Assembly (NCBI GenBank): GCA_963693365.1
Contig: CAVNZM010000017.1
Span: forward strand, 2,790,001 to 2,854,000
DNA length: 64,000 nt
DNA from: Amoebidium appalachense
Lineage: Eukaryota; Ichthyosporea
Direction: 5' to 3'
Every line of letters begins with the position of its first letter. The first letter of the stretch is position 1. Shown here piece by piece: positions 1 through 24,537 of the stretch. The notes beneath the pieces are model-generated. The model did not search any database and was not told the DNA's origin. It saw only the letters and a program-made list of their open reading frames with translations. A program made the translations under genes and the position numbers.

Positions 1-51
1 ATAACATAACATCGTTACACGAGGGGGGGATGGGGGGTTTACATAACATAC

Positions 52-294
52 CTGTTGAATGAATGTCGACAAGACAAAGTCCCCAACCAGAGGTACGGGC
101 GTCCATCCAAATGCGGTAACGGTTGTGTAGCCCTTAAACATTGCAAAAGCAATTAACCCGTTAGCTACCCCCGTGAAAATGCACGGGAGAGCGCTGTGAA
201 CGGCAAGAATGTATAACAACTGCCCGCGATCTAACGTGTCTGTTGCTTTCTGAGTCGAACCCTTGGCGTTCAAAAAAGGTATGTGAAGCACCAT
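52..294 (-). CDS. Membrane protein, first coding exon (partial gene)
   Basis: An ATG at 292-294 opens an 81-codon exon with no stop, ending in a clean donor (CAG|GTATGT) at 51-46, phase 0. The rest of the gene lies off the left edge. The peptide starts MVLHIPFLNAKGS, then has two hydrophobic stretches: one around residues 27-53 (LLYILAVHSALPCIF and on into GLIAFAMF) and one around 61-76 (TAFGWTPVPLVGDFVL). This suggests at least two membrane spans with a short cytosolic or luminal N-terminus. I do not recognise the family. The exon itself is supported by low repeat content, open frame and a strong donor. A regulatory or UTR role for the sequence just upstream (295-500) cannot be judged. Confidence 0.55.
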
Positions 295-904
295 TTTCGA
301 TTTTTCGGGTTCGTTAGGGAAGTGAGTGGTGGTGGTGGTGGTAGGGTGAGATTTGTGCAGTGAATTTTAGGCACTGGAAGGGGTGTGGAGTTGTTTCATG
401 GACAGATTTGTGTGTGAGCGGTTGTTGGGTGTTATCATCCATTCGATGAATGTGAAGGTAAGGTGGGCAGGCTGCCTTATACCGGTTACCTAAAGAACAC
501 AGCGAAAATCACGTGATATTCACTGAAACGTGAAACAAATGTTGGCAGTAACAAGGCAGAGCTCTGAAAACTTGGTTCACTCGGTTTTTTGGAGTTGTCT
601 TCCTGGCTCGCTGGCGTTTAAGTGTCCCCTCATGTATGGAACATTACCTGTGTGGGTGGGTGTGTTTTCAGTTAGGGAACGCCCCAACAGATATGCACAC
701 GTGCAGGGTTGAGTGGTTGGGTGGAAAGGGTGATGTTAAGGTGTGTAGGGGCACATGGTGAATGCAACGTGCATAAGCTGTCTGTGTGTGTACATGGACT
801 CTTGAAATGTGCGCACATACATTCATGTGTGTTAATTACGTTGTGTGGGTGTGCAGCTCAGTAATACATCTGGATGTGCATCATGACACGCTACAATACG
901 GTCC

Positions 905-1363
905 GTTCATGTGTGTGTGTGGATGTGTGCGTGTGTGTGTGTGTTGTGTATGTTCATGTGTGTGCGTGCGTGCGTGCGCGCGTGCGCGCACGCGTGTGTG
1001 TGCATATGCGTGTTGTGTGTGGGTGTGTTTGTGTGTGTGTGCTATGTGTAAGCGTGTGCTAGCGTGTTTGTGTGGGTGTTTGTGTGCATGTATGTTCGTG
1101 TATGTGTGCGTGTAGGAGGTGGACGGCGAGGGGGTTAGGGGGAAGGGGGTGGGGTGGGGGGTGGGGGGTTTGGTTGGTGTTTGGGTAAGTCCTATGGTGT
1201 GTACTCAGGGTCATGTGTGCGAGTTTGTGTGCTCAGTTCGTGGGAAGTTGCCATGGGGCTGTGATGCACTGCCTTCTAACCATTCATGGTGAACCAGTCC
1301 TTTGTGTGGGTGCGTGTGTGTTTGTCATATGTGTTTGTGTGTTCAAATTTAGTGTGTTTGTGC

Positions 1364-1444
<81 letters not shown>

Positions 1445-1499
1445 GTGTGCGTGTGTATGTGTGCGTTTGTGTGTGTGTACGTGTGTGTGTGTGTGTATG

Positions 1500-1543
<44 letters not shown>

Positions 1544-1578
1544 GTGTGAGCGCGCGTCCATGAGTGAGTGATTGTGTG

Positions 1579-1619
<41 letters not shown>

Positions 1620-1700
1620 TACGTGCGTGTTTGTGTGTGCTTGTGCGTACGTGCGTGCGCGTGTGCGTGTGTGCGTGTGTGCGTGTGTCCATGTGTGTCT
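905..1700. repeat. (GT)n-rich tract with GTGC variants
   Basis: About 800 bp dominated by TG dinucleotides. The longest pure block runs about 1367-1440, with interspersed tgcg and tgta variants. The alternating purine-pyrimidine composition, including gcgcgtgcgcgcacgcg near 977, could adopt Z-DNA. All ORFs across it are repeat readings. Confidence 0.95.
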
Positions 1701-2716
1701 GTGCGAAACCATGTGTGCGAGCGAGATCGAAACCTTATGTATTGAATTCCTTGCAACGTAAACAAACCATACTTGCATATGCCAGCTCAGAATTCCATGT
1801 TATCCTGCTCTTATAATATTCTGGATGCTGGAATAGGTTTTCTCTCTCCTTCCTGTGCTAAATTACATAATATGTGCTCTTTACGCTCGCACACGGGTGA
1901 TTGTGTCGACGTCCGTGTTGTGTGAAACCTACTGACTGACGAAATGTCGACACAAAGCCTGAGTTGTACCTATAAGTTTATAATATAAGTCACCAGATGG
2001 GTTATTATAGAGTTATCAATATGGCCTTTCATGAAAAGAGAAGCTCACAATCGATGCACATAATGTATGCTCCCTTTTTTTAGGGAAGGAGAGAACGACA
2101 GAAGCCATGTTTTTGGACTGGTTTCAGCGGACTGTGACACAGTCCCAGATCTAACCAAGTGCGTGGGATATAACAATGCGGCGACAGCAAAAACGTGATT
2201 TAAAACGAATTAAAGTCTCAGAAACACTTTGTTTCGTTTAAACCAATCGTATTATCAAATGTAGCCTTTTTTGGGCGATATCTTCCGATATCATAAAGTA
2301 TTCTCCAATCACACATGTGCTTTGAATGAGCCATGTGGCGGCACATGTAGGTTTGGTGAGCCCTTTTCATTGGCCAGAGCATTATATTGCGCCAATAACA
2401 GGCCCCGCCCGAATTGTTATTGTACGTGCCAGAGCCTTCCGAAAGACATGTGACACACAAAACACACACCCACTTAGTGTCACCGGTGAGTATGCACATG
2501 ATATCTTGCCGTTTTTAAAATTGAGGCGCTGACCGTGATCATGAAGCAAAAGGCAAGGCGTTGCTGGGCCACGGGGGTCGAAGGTGGAGACATAGACTCC
2601 CCGAGACGTACCCAGATCTAGGAGTCGAGGCCGGAGCGCGGGACGGACAGGGCCCGGGGTGACCCCGGCAGGGGGGTCACTCCCCTCCGTCAACACTATG
2701 ACAAACACATGGTGCA

Positions 2717-3003
2717 CGTGGGGGGTGGGGGGAGGGGGAGGGGGGGGGGGGGGGGGGGGGGAGGTAGGGGAGAGGGCGGGGGTGGGGAGAGAGGGAGGAG
2801 CAGAGAGAGAAGGGGCAGGGATATAGAGAGAGGGGGAGGAGGTGGGGAGCCTCGGTGAGAGAGAGAGAGCCTGAGAGAGGGGGTAAAGGGGGGGGGGGGG
2901 GGGGGGGAGGGGGGGGGGAGAGAGGGGGGGAGGGGGGGGGAGGAAGGGGGAGAGAGAGAGAGAGGGAGAGAGAGGGAGAAAGAGAGGGAGAGAGAGAGAG
3001 AGA

Positions 3004-3082
<79 letters not shown>

Positions 3083-3200
3083 GGAGAGAGAGAGAGAGAG
3101 AGAGAGGGAGGGAGGGAGGGAGGAGAGACAGAGAGAGAGAGAGGGAGGGAGGGAGGGAGGGAGGGAGGGAGAGGGAGAAGGGGGGGGGAGTGGGGGGGAG
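2717..3200. repeat. Polypurine tract: G-runs, (AG)n, (GGGA)n
   Basis: Nearly 480 bases of almost pure purine on the plus strand: poly-G near 2740-2760 and 2890-2950, long (AG)n at about 2950-3110, then (GGGA)n to about 3175. Mirror-symmetric purine runs of this length are candidates for triplex (H-DNA) and G-quadruplex formation. The long Ser/Leu/Pro ORFs on the minus strand are artefacts of this composition. Confidence 0.95.
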
Positions 3201-5388
3201 AGACCACCAGGCCAAAGTTTCAAACCCGGGTACATAGGTAAACATTACCGTGATATTTGCTGCGTCTATATCAACGCCTATAGCACATACACGGAACACA
3301 GTGATATTGGTGCGTCAATAGCAACGTCTGTGGCTAACCGTGGTATTGTCGGGTGCTATTGTTGCACCTATTGTCTCTGGATGCATAGGCGTTGGGTTTG
3401 ACGGCAACAAATACACCCACACGTGAAACTGACAGTGCAACAGGCTCCGACGATAGCTGTGCTACCCCCCCCCCCCCCCCCCCCCCACCCCCTTTCCGGC
3501 AGGCAGGCACCATTGCTCTTTGATACACGTAAAACCATGCTTTGCAAATTGTATACGTGCAACCCCGGTTTTATTCATTACATATACACTCAGGAAGAGA
3601 TGGTAGCCTCAGAGGTAGGCGCATAATATGACGGCATCAACAAAGAAAGTCATGTTTGCGGAACAAAGCTACCATGGCATCAGCTGCACTAATTGCCAGA
3701 AATTACATAGGCAGTGCTTTCCGTTTCCAGCTGTGGCACGGTACATATGCATAGTGTCTAAAAAAGCTATGCCCCACTATGGTACTAAGGTGAAGCTGTG
3801 ATTTCCGTCTGTAAGTTTAACCATGCACCAAACATGTGTGCTACGTGTAGGCGCTACGATGTCTCTTCACAGCCTAAGCATCACAAAACAATTCGAACAA
3901 CTTCGTGTATAGACTTGTTTGTCATCAGCCCCAAGTTGCTTCTGAGCACCGTATATACGTTTTTCGCCGCCCAGCTTCTTCGCCTCACGTCTTCTCAAGT
4001 GGCGGACTTTCGACAGTTTTGTCCAGCACTTGAGGAGTGACGGGAGCTCGTGCCCATGAGGCGCAGGTGTACTATGAACGGAAAAGAAAGTGAGCTTTGC
4101 ACTTTTTGAACAGGTGGACAAGTAAAAGAAAGAGCAAAACGAGGAGGGTTAAGTTGAAGTGGATAGACTTTTCAGTAACCTCAAGTAGTTATTACTCTGG
4201 CAAGGCGAAGACACACCACCCGAAGAGATAAGTAGTGATGGAGTTACTTGAAAAGGTTGTGCGTGCATCTTTGGCTTTGTAAAGGTGCACACCTGTATTT
4301 TTCGGGAACACCTAAAAAAACAAGTGCAGCGCATACTTCCACAACCACGTATGGTTATAGCACCCAACAAGCAACAAACCATTGCCACGAGCTTGCACGA
4401 GAGCAACAAAGATTGCAAGTTCTTTACCTCCATAGTCAACAACAATGGATGCCTCCACAAACGCTGAAAGGTCTAACAAAGGTATCGCCAGGCAAAACCA
4501 GGCAATTGCAATGGTAGACTATGATTATTACCTTATAATTACTGCGTACGTCCAGCCTATAGCTAGCGTGGAGCCACCAGCTTCGGCTCAGGTTGTTGTA
4601 GACTTCCGGTCAATCCTACGCTTGACCGTGGTTGCATCGCCTCCACACTAGGCTTCCTCACAGCGCTAAGTAAACGCAAAGACTACCGCGGAAGGGTACC
4701 CGCAAAGTAAACGAGAAAAGCTCGCAGCAGGCATATTTGAAGTCGAAACAAAGACAACAAGAGAACCTGGCTTTTAGTTCGCAGGACTGGCGAAAAATTG
4801 GCGAGTGCGTCGCGTTGTAGTCACTCTTGCGATAAACATGGAATGCATGAAGGTCTTTATAAGTGGTTGGGGCAATGGGGACAAAAAAATCAGGGAAGCT
4901 AAAAACAAAAATAATCATAAATGTCAGGGAAAAATAAACAAAAACCCAATAATATTATTAATCAACATACGAAAAGACATATCATGCTTTTTATTAATCA
5001 CTTCGTGCCTATTCCCAATCTTAATTAGAGGCCTCTACATTGGAATTTACCCTGCTCCAGTTGGAATCCGTCGAGATGACCTATAATTGGTCAACAACAA
5101 CGCGGCGTTTATTTCAAAAATTGAGACCGAGCGGTTATGCCCACCATGCGCCATCGCTGCGGGTGACCTTGCAGCGTTGTGTGAAGTTGTAGCTCTGGTG
5201 GCCCAGGTGTGTTCCATGAAGGCCATGGGGCGGGGAGTGGAGGGGAGGGGGGGATGGGAAAAACCAGTCTACCCTGCCAGCTAGCGGCTGCAGGCTGAGA
5301 CCCGAGGTCGGCGTCAGGCCCTCTCTGGTGAGCCTCACGAGGATTATCTCTCAGAGATGGTCGATGACACGATTCATTTTACGATCGG

Positions 5389-5390
5389 AA

Positions 5391-5431
<41 letters not shown>
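5389..5431. repeat. Poly-G run of about 41
   Basis: An uninterrupted run of G, one of several dozen homopolymers of this type in the window. Its length in the assembly is unlikely to be exact. Confidence 0.95.
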
Positions 5432-5783
5432 GGGCAGGGCATACGCGCTGTCTATATCGCGCCAAGGGTAGAGTTGGCGGAGACATAGACCCGACAAGTA
5501 CACTACTAGTGATATGCACGCTAATATAGACTGCATCAATAGCAGAGATGTGCATTTGGCGGTGTAATGGGCGAGCCAATAACTCCCCAACTTGATATAG
5601 GCGTTGATATAGACGGTACCAATATCATGGGATTGTTTACCTGTGTTACCATGTAGGCCTATGCCATGCCATAAAAATATAATGCAGTCAATTGGGACAT
5701 CGATTCATCATCTATTTGAAGGCCCATTTCGGAAGCCCCGCAACCAACATGTCAAGACATATTGTGGGTGTGTGTGATTCGCG

Positions 5784-5784
<1 letters not shown>

Positions 5785-5822
<38 letters not shown>

Positions 5823-5845
5823 TGCACACGTGTACATCTGTGTGC

Positions 5846-5884
<39 letters not shown>

Positions 5885-5970
5885 GGGGGGGTGCATGTGT
5901 TGGTGCGTGCTGCGTGTGTGTACATGTGTGTGTGTGCGTGTGTGTGTGTGTGTGTGTGCGTGGGCGTGTT
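5785..5970. repeat. (GT)n tract
   Basis: Two (GT)n blocks split by a short tgcacacgtgtacatc segment and a poly-G interruption, ending in GTGC variants. Confidence 0.95.
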
Positions 5971-6499
5971 CGTGTGTGGTTGCGGTAATGGTGGTGCAGG
6001 TGAGAAAGACACACGAGGGATGGGACTACGATAACAATGAAGTCGAACTTTGCCAGAGCGGGTGAGGCGGGAAGACTCTAAAGAACTGTGCGTTGTGATG
6101 TATCCGGACACCGGCAGTTACGAGCCACACAACACACAACAGCCACACACACGAATTTGCGTATATGTTTTAGACACATATTAACGAAATAATGACTTAC
6201 AGTTTTATTCCTTGCAGTTGTGTGGACCTGTCTTTCATACAAAAAAATTACTGCGAGCCTGCATACATACATGCAACTCATCATGTGCACACCCACATAC
6301 GTAATGACTAAAAAAGTATGTATTATACCGGCATGTTGTTCACTACCTATACCCTTCTATGCAGATCAGAGCCATCATTCCATAGCTACTCTTTCAACGT
6401 CTCCCGTAGGCTAAGCTAAGCATTCAAAAAAATTATGTTAAACCCCCCCCCCCACCACCACCACCACACACACACCCAGGCCCGAACAGCAACCTCCAT

Positions 6500-6506
6500 G
6501 TGTGTG

Positions 6507-6584
<78 letters not shown>
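6500..6584. repeat. (GT)n tract, about 40 units
   Basis: Almost pure GT dinucleotides with one GC variant near the left end. A C-run lies upstream and a G-rich stretch downstream. Confidence 0.95.
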
Positions 6585-6586
<2 letters not shown>

Positions 6587-6963
6587 ACAGTGGGCGGGAG
6601 GAGGAGGAGGGGGGGGGAGGGGGGTAGAATGTGTTTGAGAGATAGGGGAAGGTGGAAAAAGCAAAAACGACAACCAAACAAAAGCTGGAAGTTAGTAAGT
6701 TGCATCCTTGGAAACCAACATTCATTCAACGTTCCTTATGGCCAGAAAACAATAAACGTTCAGAAAATGTGTTCATACCACAAATAAAAAAAAAGGATCA
6801 GCAATAACCAATTTCAATAATCATCCATCATTACAGTACTTTCAAGGGCTATAACTTACAGCAGGGTGGTGTGTGGAGTTCTGTTTGGTTTACAGCACAC
6901 ACCGAATAAAAAAGGTGCCACATAGGCGAAAGCCACTATCGAACAAAGCCATTTGGTGGTGGG

Positions 6964-7132
<169 letters not shown>

Positions 7133-7134
<2 letters not shown>

Positions 7135-7215
7135 GCATAATGTGAGTACAAAGACACATTCACGACACGCAACAAAACACAGAAAAAAGAGCACACACCA
7201 TATCAAGCATAAGCA
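7133..7215 (+). repeat. Dispersed short repeat, possible copy
   Basis: gagtacaaagacacattcacga...gcaacaaaacacag matches the family described for 51300 loosely, between two G-runs. It is downstream of the phosphatase gene, not in an intron. Confidence 0.45.
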
Positions 7216-7271
7216 TTTGCATCATTCTTGCCAGGGGGGGGGGGGGGGGGGAATAGAATGATCGCCATTCT

Positions 7272-10068
7272 CTATATGGCCATTGTAGGCCTCAGCCTCC
7301 CATTCCTATGCACAGTCAAAGCGCTCGCGCGCAGCCTGCTCAGCTCATTCCTGTTCGGATACTTCCCCCACCCGCTCAGTCTCACTACCAACGCCGTGAC
7401 GTTATCCGTGCTCCCTAGTTGGATGGCCAACGAAACGAGTTCTTGTGCTGCTTCCTCAGGGTTTCGGCACGAGTTTGCCACGGCGCAGGCTAGCTGCTTG
7501 CTAATGACGTTGAAGAGGCCGTCCGTACCAAGAATCAACAGGGAATCCTGCGTGGAGATTCACACCGGGGTGGTGAGATGTGGTGGGAAGCTCGGAAGGA
7601 TAGGATGGGGGGGAGGGGGGAGGGAGGGGGGGGGGGGACGAGGTAATGCGATTTGAGCATAGGACTGTGACTGTCGGACCACACTTTCCCTTAATATCCC
7701 AGCAGACACAACATGCACTGTGTTAGAGCAAAAAGCTTCTCAGCCCCCTCCCCTCCACCCCCCACCCCACCCCCCCCCCTTCCCCCGGAAGCCCTTTCCG
7801 TCGAGTGGAGGTGTGTGAATGTATGTGTGCGTGTGTATCTGTAGACTGAATACAGTTCACCTTATGCCCTTCCTCCCCCCTCCCCCCCCCCCCCCTCCCC
7901 TCATCACTACCACCCTTTGCCCTCCCCCGACTTCATATGAAAAGGTGCCCGGGTTGCATGGGTTGTATGAGAAGATGCCCGGGTTAAAGCCAAAAATATA
8001 TAAGCAAAAGGGGCATGAGGCGATGGCCAAGAGCGATCTGTAAATCACCGTTCTTGCGCATGGTAGGGGTGGACAAGGCATATAGCGCCGTATGCAGCAG
8101 ACACGTGTGTGCTTTTGAGGCAAAGCTGAAGGGCAAGACGAATGGCACACGGTTGGCGATTGCGTGCGCGCGCGTGTGTGTGTGTAGGTGCTGGTGTTGT
8201 TGTGGGTGTTGCTGTGGGTGATGGTGGTGGTGAGGGGGGGGGGGGGGGGGGGGGGGGACGGACCAGGCAAGTAGGCATGAGCGCAGGATGACAGACGGGA
8301 AGGCAGGCGGATGATGTGAAGTGATGGTGTGGGTGTGTGAGCTTGTGTGAGTGTGTATGTACGTGTGTGTAGATGTGTGTCGAGAAGCGAGGGGGGAGGG
8401 GGGGGGGGGGGGGGAAACAGGAGGGCAGGCAGAGCTGCTGTGTGTGTGTATATCACTGTGTGTATTTGCGGTTGCGGATTCTGGATTAGAATGCCGTGCA
8501 CAGCACAGCTCATTATGCAAGAGGGATGTGGGGGACTGAAAGGTGTGTACTACACTTGTTCATAGTTCGATTCGAGGGGGAGGAGGGAAAAGGGGGTGGA
8601 AAGCGGGAAGGGGGGGGAGGGGGTGGGGGGGGGGGGGGGGGGGGGGAGGGTGGGAGGAGGGGGGATACTGTACACACCTTCCGTGAGAGTTGAACATCAT
8701 AAATGCTCGGCTCTGCTATAACACCAAACGGTTTCAACTCCCTGTCCCCTATTGACCGACTCATTGCTAGCCGCCCACACACCCTGTATGTTCCATACAT
8801 GGGATCCAATGTGACCGTGCCCCCAGCCGCCTTTATCCTTCGCATCTCCGCTTCCATCTCGGGTTTGTGCTCTACGCTCAAATCTTTCGCTGAATCTTTG
8901 TGCAAGATCACTGCTCGAGAGTCCCCTACCCCTGCCACCAAGAGTTTGTGACCGTTCAAAAGCGCACATGTGGCTGTGGTGCCACTGGGGCCCAAGTGAA
9001 AGGCTTCATCGGTCTGCAGGGAAACCACACGTTAGAAAAAGAATGGAGAAGGCATGTGTGTGTGTGTGTGTGCACACGTGTATGTGTCGCGAGATGTCCA
9101 AGTGTGTGTGTGTTTGTGCCCGGGAGCTGTGCGACCGTGTGTGAAATGAGGGTGCACGTGTGTGTGTGCCAGGGGGTGTAAATGGGAGCCAGTATAAGGT
9201 GTATGTGTGTGTACATGTGTGTGTCAGTGCGTATGCAAGAGTATGTGTGTGTGTGTGTGTGTCATGGCGTGTGTGTACGGTACATGTGTGTTTGTGAGTG
9301 TGTCCGTGGGGGTGTGTGTGCATGTGCGTGTCAAGGTGTGAGTATGTGTTATGGTGTGTGCGTGTGTGTTCGTGAGCGTGTCAGTGTGGGTCTTTGCCAA
9401 TGGTTATATGTCCTTGTGTGTGTGTGCGTGTGTGTGTGTGTGCGCGCGCGCGTATGTGTGTGTGCATGTGCGCAGCATGTGATCAGTTGCGCACGTAAAC
9501 CATGCGTTGGTCATTCAGCAACAAAAGGCACTGTGAGCATGCACACGACAAACACCGCCTCTTCCCTAAACACGTTCTAAACCAATCCACCGGACAATCG
9601 TGAGGAAGAAAATAAAAACCATCGAAGCATCCCGGCCAAGGAATCACCAAGATCCCAGCAAAACTGATGGGAAAAAGCCCTTGAAAGCCCAGATAGCCCA
9701 GTTTCCAGTGTTGGGTCGGGAAAACTCACCTTCCGAAAAGCCTTTAACAACGCTGTCTGCAGACCAGCTCCGTTTTCCAGCTCTTCCGAGATAAACCGGG
9801 GAAGATTGTTTTTCGCAAATTCTGCTGCCTCGCTACCGCCATGTCCATCAAACACGCCAAAAAAAGCTAAATCGGGCGAGAAATGGACTATGCTATGTCT
9901 ATCCTCGTTATAGGGCCGACCGTTGACGGCCGTGCAAGCACCGGCAAGTTCGAACTCCGAATTTAGGCTCGGCAGTGTCATATATGTCCTATGGATGATT
10001 AATTGTGACAGAGTGAGCAACGCTTGAGAGGTTTTATGTATGCAGATGCATCCTCGTTTATCCATCAT
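7272..10068 (-). CDS. PPM1K: PP2C-family Ser/Thr phosphatase, PPM1K-like
   Basis: Metal-dependent protein phosphatase of the PPM/PP2C family. Exons (minus strand): about 10068-9730, 9013-8678, 7547-7272; both joins are phase 0 with AAG|GTGAGT, AAG|GTGTGT donors and TGCAG, CGCAG acceptors. Family motifs appear in order: PYNEDRH, FGVFDGHGGSEAAEF, SGTTATCALLNG, VAGVGDSRAVI, GRLAMSRSIGDRELK, LILGTDGLFNV, GSTDNVTALVV. The metal-ligand aspartates of the NED, DGHGG, TDG and TDN motifs are all present. The C-terminal GWGKYPN resembles GAWGKYKN of PPM1K, the mitochondrial phosphatase that activates branched-chain ketoacid dehydrogenase; that assignment is by recalled similarity. The start is uncertain: ATG at 10066-10068, or an internal ATG at 9979-9981 just before the conserved domain. 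The segment between the two is not an obvious transit peptide, so a further 5' exon may be missing. Confidence 0.85.
7548..8677. other. PP2C intron 2
   Basis: Intron between PP2C exons 2 and 3. It holds C- and G-runs, CA/GT-rich patches and, near 7940-7990, a direct repeat of atgcccgggtt-like words about 30 bp apart. No coding signal. Confidence 0.7.
9014..9729. other. PP2C intron 1
   Basis: Intron rich in GT dinucleotides between about 9050 and 9475. The acceptor TTTCCCTGCAG is a good pyrimidine-tract site. The plus-strand Cys-Val ORF across it is a microsatellite reading. Confidence 0.7.
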
Positions 10069-11284
10069 CCGGCCAAGAGCTTAGACGCGATCACACTGTG
10101 TAGAGTGTGCTAAAGATAATTTTTCATTGAGATTGCAGGCCCTCCAGCTGGTAGTGCACACCGAAAAGAACATGTCCCATGCTATTAAATAGGTTTCAAG
10201 TTGCTACTAACCCAGCTCAAAAGCGCATCCTAGAAGCCCAATGCCCCGTTTGCCCGATAGTCAAGAAAATGCAACAACGCAACTAGAGAACCGACAAGTC
10301 GTACATATATGCGCGTGCACACACGCACATGCACACACACACGGCACACACAAATACACACGCACACAAATGCACATACGTGCATGCATACACACACGCT
10401 CACAATCTCACTTTGGCATAGTAGTACATACCTGTTGGACCATATGCTGACTGCTTTAGACAAAGCGGGGGCAAAGGAAGCACTCCTTTTGCAGGATCTA
10501 GAAATTATTGTTGGTATCATTCTCTTTCTTAATACAGCAATGATTTATCATACTGCTATAAACCAAGCGACGATATCTTTCAACTGCATTGCATCAGGAA
10601 TCGTCCTCGACTCACTATTTTAGCAACGGAAGGTTGTATAAAAGGTGTAATAACAGAGGATCAAAGATGCACAATAACAAACCCTTTCTGACCTCTCTTG
10701 GCTGTCACACTGCTCAAATGTTCGCTAACGTTTCCTAGTAAGCAGGAGGATAATCGTTGTCAATGCCCATTCAAAAATTCAAAAATTTGGAGAAAGGATG
10801 CACAAAACACCATGATGTCAAGGCGATTGTGGGTGCGCACCCTTGCGCAGCGCTTGTGGCCTTTTTATAGGTCGAGTCAGGTGGGCATTGTTGAGATCGA
10901 TTTGAGGAGTGCAGAATAACGTCTCACTCAATGCAAAGATAGGCATGCAAAAATTATAAAAAATTCCAAAAACAGCAAAGAGAAAATAAGCATGATATCA
11001 ATTATATTTATATAATATTCATTTATGGCGTATTTATAGTAGCTTTTTCTGGTTTACAAAAGATGCGAGGCCATGCACAACGGTGATACGCAATCGTGGC
11101 GTGGTGACAAAATGCTACGTGACATGCATCCAATCAATCGACACCAACAACATTCCTTTGATCACCGTGGTCGTGGGTGTCAAAATAGTTGGAGCGGCTA
11201 GCTGAAAGTTGCAATGAGAATGCAAAGTAATGCTACACTGTGTGTGTTAATAATTTTTTTGTGGGCATTTCCTACTTTTTTCAG
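10069..11284. other. Spacer between divergent genes
   Basis: Mostly non-repetitive sequence with a CA-rich patch near 10308-10395. It lies between the 5' end of the minus-strand phosphatase and the 5' side of the plus-strand gene, so both promoters may be here. I could not pick out a promoter element with confidence. Confidence 0.5.
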
Positions 11285-11516
11285 GGTTTTTGGAATTACC
11301 ATCTTTCATTGAGGACCTTTGGACACCCAGTTATCGACCGGTGCTCAGTGCTGCACGCTGGTTGGGGTTCATCAATACATTTATTTCGGCGTCATTTGAT
11401 TGGCTGTACGGCTTGGAACGGTGGCGCAATCATTGCCAAACGAAAACGTCACACACAGACACGGACAAACAAAACAAACAAGCTGTCCGGAGCCACGTAC
11501 GCGTCCGTTGAGTGTG
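11285..11516 (+). CDS. Possible upstream exon of the plus-strand gene
   Basis: After a good acceptor (CCTACTTTTTTCAG at 11271-11284) an open frame reads LELPSFIEDLWTPSYRPVLS and continues with aromatic-rich sequence (WLGFINTFISASFDWLYGLE) to a stop near 11515. Donor candidates include GTACGC near 11498, but none is compelling, and I cannot connect it in phase to the next exon. It may be a 5' exon of the following gene, a separate small gene, or chance. Confidence 0.25.
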
Positions 11517-11761
11517 CTTTTCGGCGCTATTTTCCGTGGCAGACGTGTGTGCCATAAAATGCATACAGCTGAGAAGGGTTGATTCATTGATCATTAGCAG
11601 ACCAGCAGTTTGATGTTCTACCCATACTTCTCATTATAATACCTCCACCTCTTCGATTGCCATCGGATCCAGGTTTCAGGCTTGCTCCTTTTTCGACTGT
11701 AACATTTGAAGCTTCCCCCAACCAGACATGTAAGGCTGGTACACAGGCATATGTTAGCTAG

Positions 11762-23172
<11,411 letters not shown>

Positions 23173-23274
23173 ACACCACCAAACACCTCAACCCACTTTC
23201 CACCACTGTAGATGAACCAATGAGAGCGAGTGTTCGATTTATAAAGTTATATTCGTAGGTTGTAATTGGAGATG

Positions 23275-23490
23275 AAGCCTGGTGCTACCCACCGGCGAGG
23301 CTGGGGTAAAAACCCTGGGCTAAGTGTGTTTGCATAGTTAGGATATATAATGGTGTTTTAGCTTAGCTGATGGCACCAGAGCACCCTAGCTGGAGTATGG
23401 TCGTTGCTGGTTGAAAAACGATACTTCCTCTGAGCGACCCTGAGGGACCCTCCGCGAGCAAAACGGGTTAATTGAAAATAAAATAAAATC
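23275..23490 (+). mobile_element. SINE-like element, copy 1
   Basis: About 210 bp matching copies at 26523-26729 and (reverse) about 32312-32505. Shared words include cctgggctaagtgtg, ttagcttagct, gagggaccctcc and gagcaaaacg, with an A-rich tail of ataaaa words. Its target-site duplication is not obvious. It lies just downstream of the proposed last exon of the plus-strand gene. Confidence 0.75.
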
Positions 23491-23590
23491 CAACTATAAG
23501 GGCCCCAATCAGACTAATGCTTTATAAGGGCCCTAGGCCTAATCAGACTAGTAATGCGTGTTGAATTCTCATTCAATCTCTTTACTCTGT

Positions 23591-23755
23591 CCCCCCCCCC
23601 CCCCCCCCCCCCCCCCAACAAAACAACGGTGTCTCCCCAGCCGAGCCGACCACACACCCTCGCTTTTTTGTACGTGTGCGCACGCATGAGCTCCGTGTAC
23701 ACACAGAATACACGCACACCCATTCAAACACACGTCCCCCCTTCACCTCTTTGGC

Positions 23756-23788
<33 letters not shown>

Positions 23789-23930
23789 TCCCCCTGCGCC
23801 ACCCCCACCACCCCCACCACCCCCATCACCACTCCTCGTCCCTCCCCCCCCCCCCCCCCCCCCCCCCCCTCCCCGCCGCCGCCACCCCCACCCGGGCCCC
23901 CACCACCACCACCACCACCATACCCATGCG
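23591..23930. repeat. C-runs and (CCA)n
   Basis: Several C homopolymers of 20 or more (23591-23616, 23759-23787, 23843-23869) alternating with ccacca repeats. Poly-Pro and poly-Gly ORFs here are artefacts. Confidence 0.95.
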
Positions 23931-24537
23931 CACACATTTAATATGTAAATCATCGGGAGAAAACACCACTGGCAGTTACAAAATAATAACAACTTTGTAA
24001 TTTTAGCTTGCTACATATGACTAAATCTTGGCAACGGTTGACTGTGGACAGGCAAAGTAAATTATTTTTTGCCTCCTTTCTTTCTTGCTTAGAAGACTGT
24101 CTGTCACTGGTGCAGGCAAATGGTGGGAACTTTAGGGCAGCTTTCTCCCCCCCCTCCCCCCCCCCCCCCCCCCTCCCCCCTTTTCCTCGATGAGTATCAA
24201 GTTATTTTTATTTTTATTTCGATTGATTTTATTTTTTTTTATTTATTTTTTTTATTTTTTTTGGGGGGGGGGGGGGGGGGGGGGATTCCGAGGGGGGGGG
24301 AGGGGGAGGGGGAGGATCCTGGCACGAAGCTTGCGGCAAATCATCAAACTCGGGAAGAAGGTCACCTGCCCCATGTTTGATCATGTTTGGAACTTGTGTC
24401 CCGGTTGTATACATACAGTACATACAGGTCAGACACTAATTTATTAATCCCCATGGCCGTGCAGTATGTACACATACGACGTCCAAACGAGCCTGAGGCC
24501 TAATCATTTTTTTTGCATACGCAAGGAAAAAGAAGCC

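Noticed and set aside
786-1816. Overlapping ORFs rich in Cys-Val or His-Thr
   Set aside because: They are six-frame readings of (GT)n/(CA)n arrays; similar ORFs occur at every such array in the window.
2382-3299. 305-codon minus-strand ORF of Ser/Leu/Pro
   Set aside because: It is almost wholly a reading of the polypurine tract; no domain or splice support.
4149-5086. Short ORFs that look less repetitive
   Set aside because: None exceeds about 100 codons, they overlap on both strands and show no recognisable motif.
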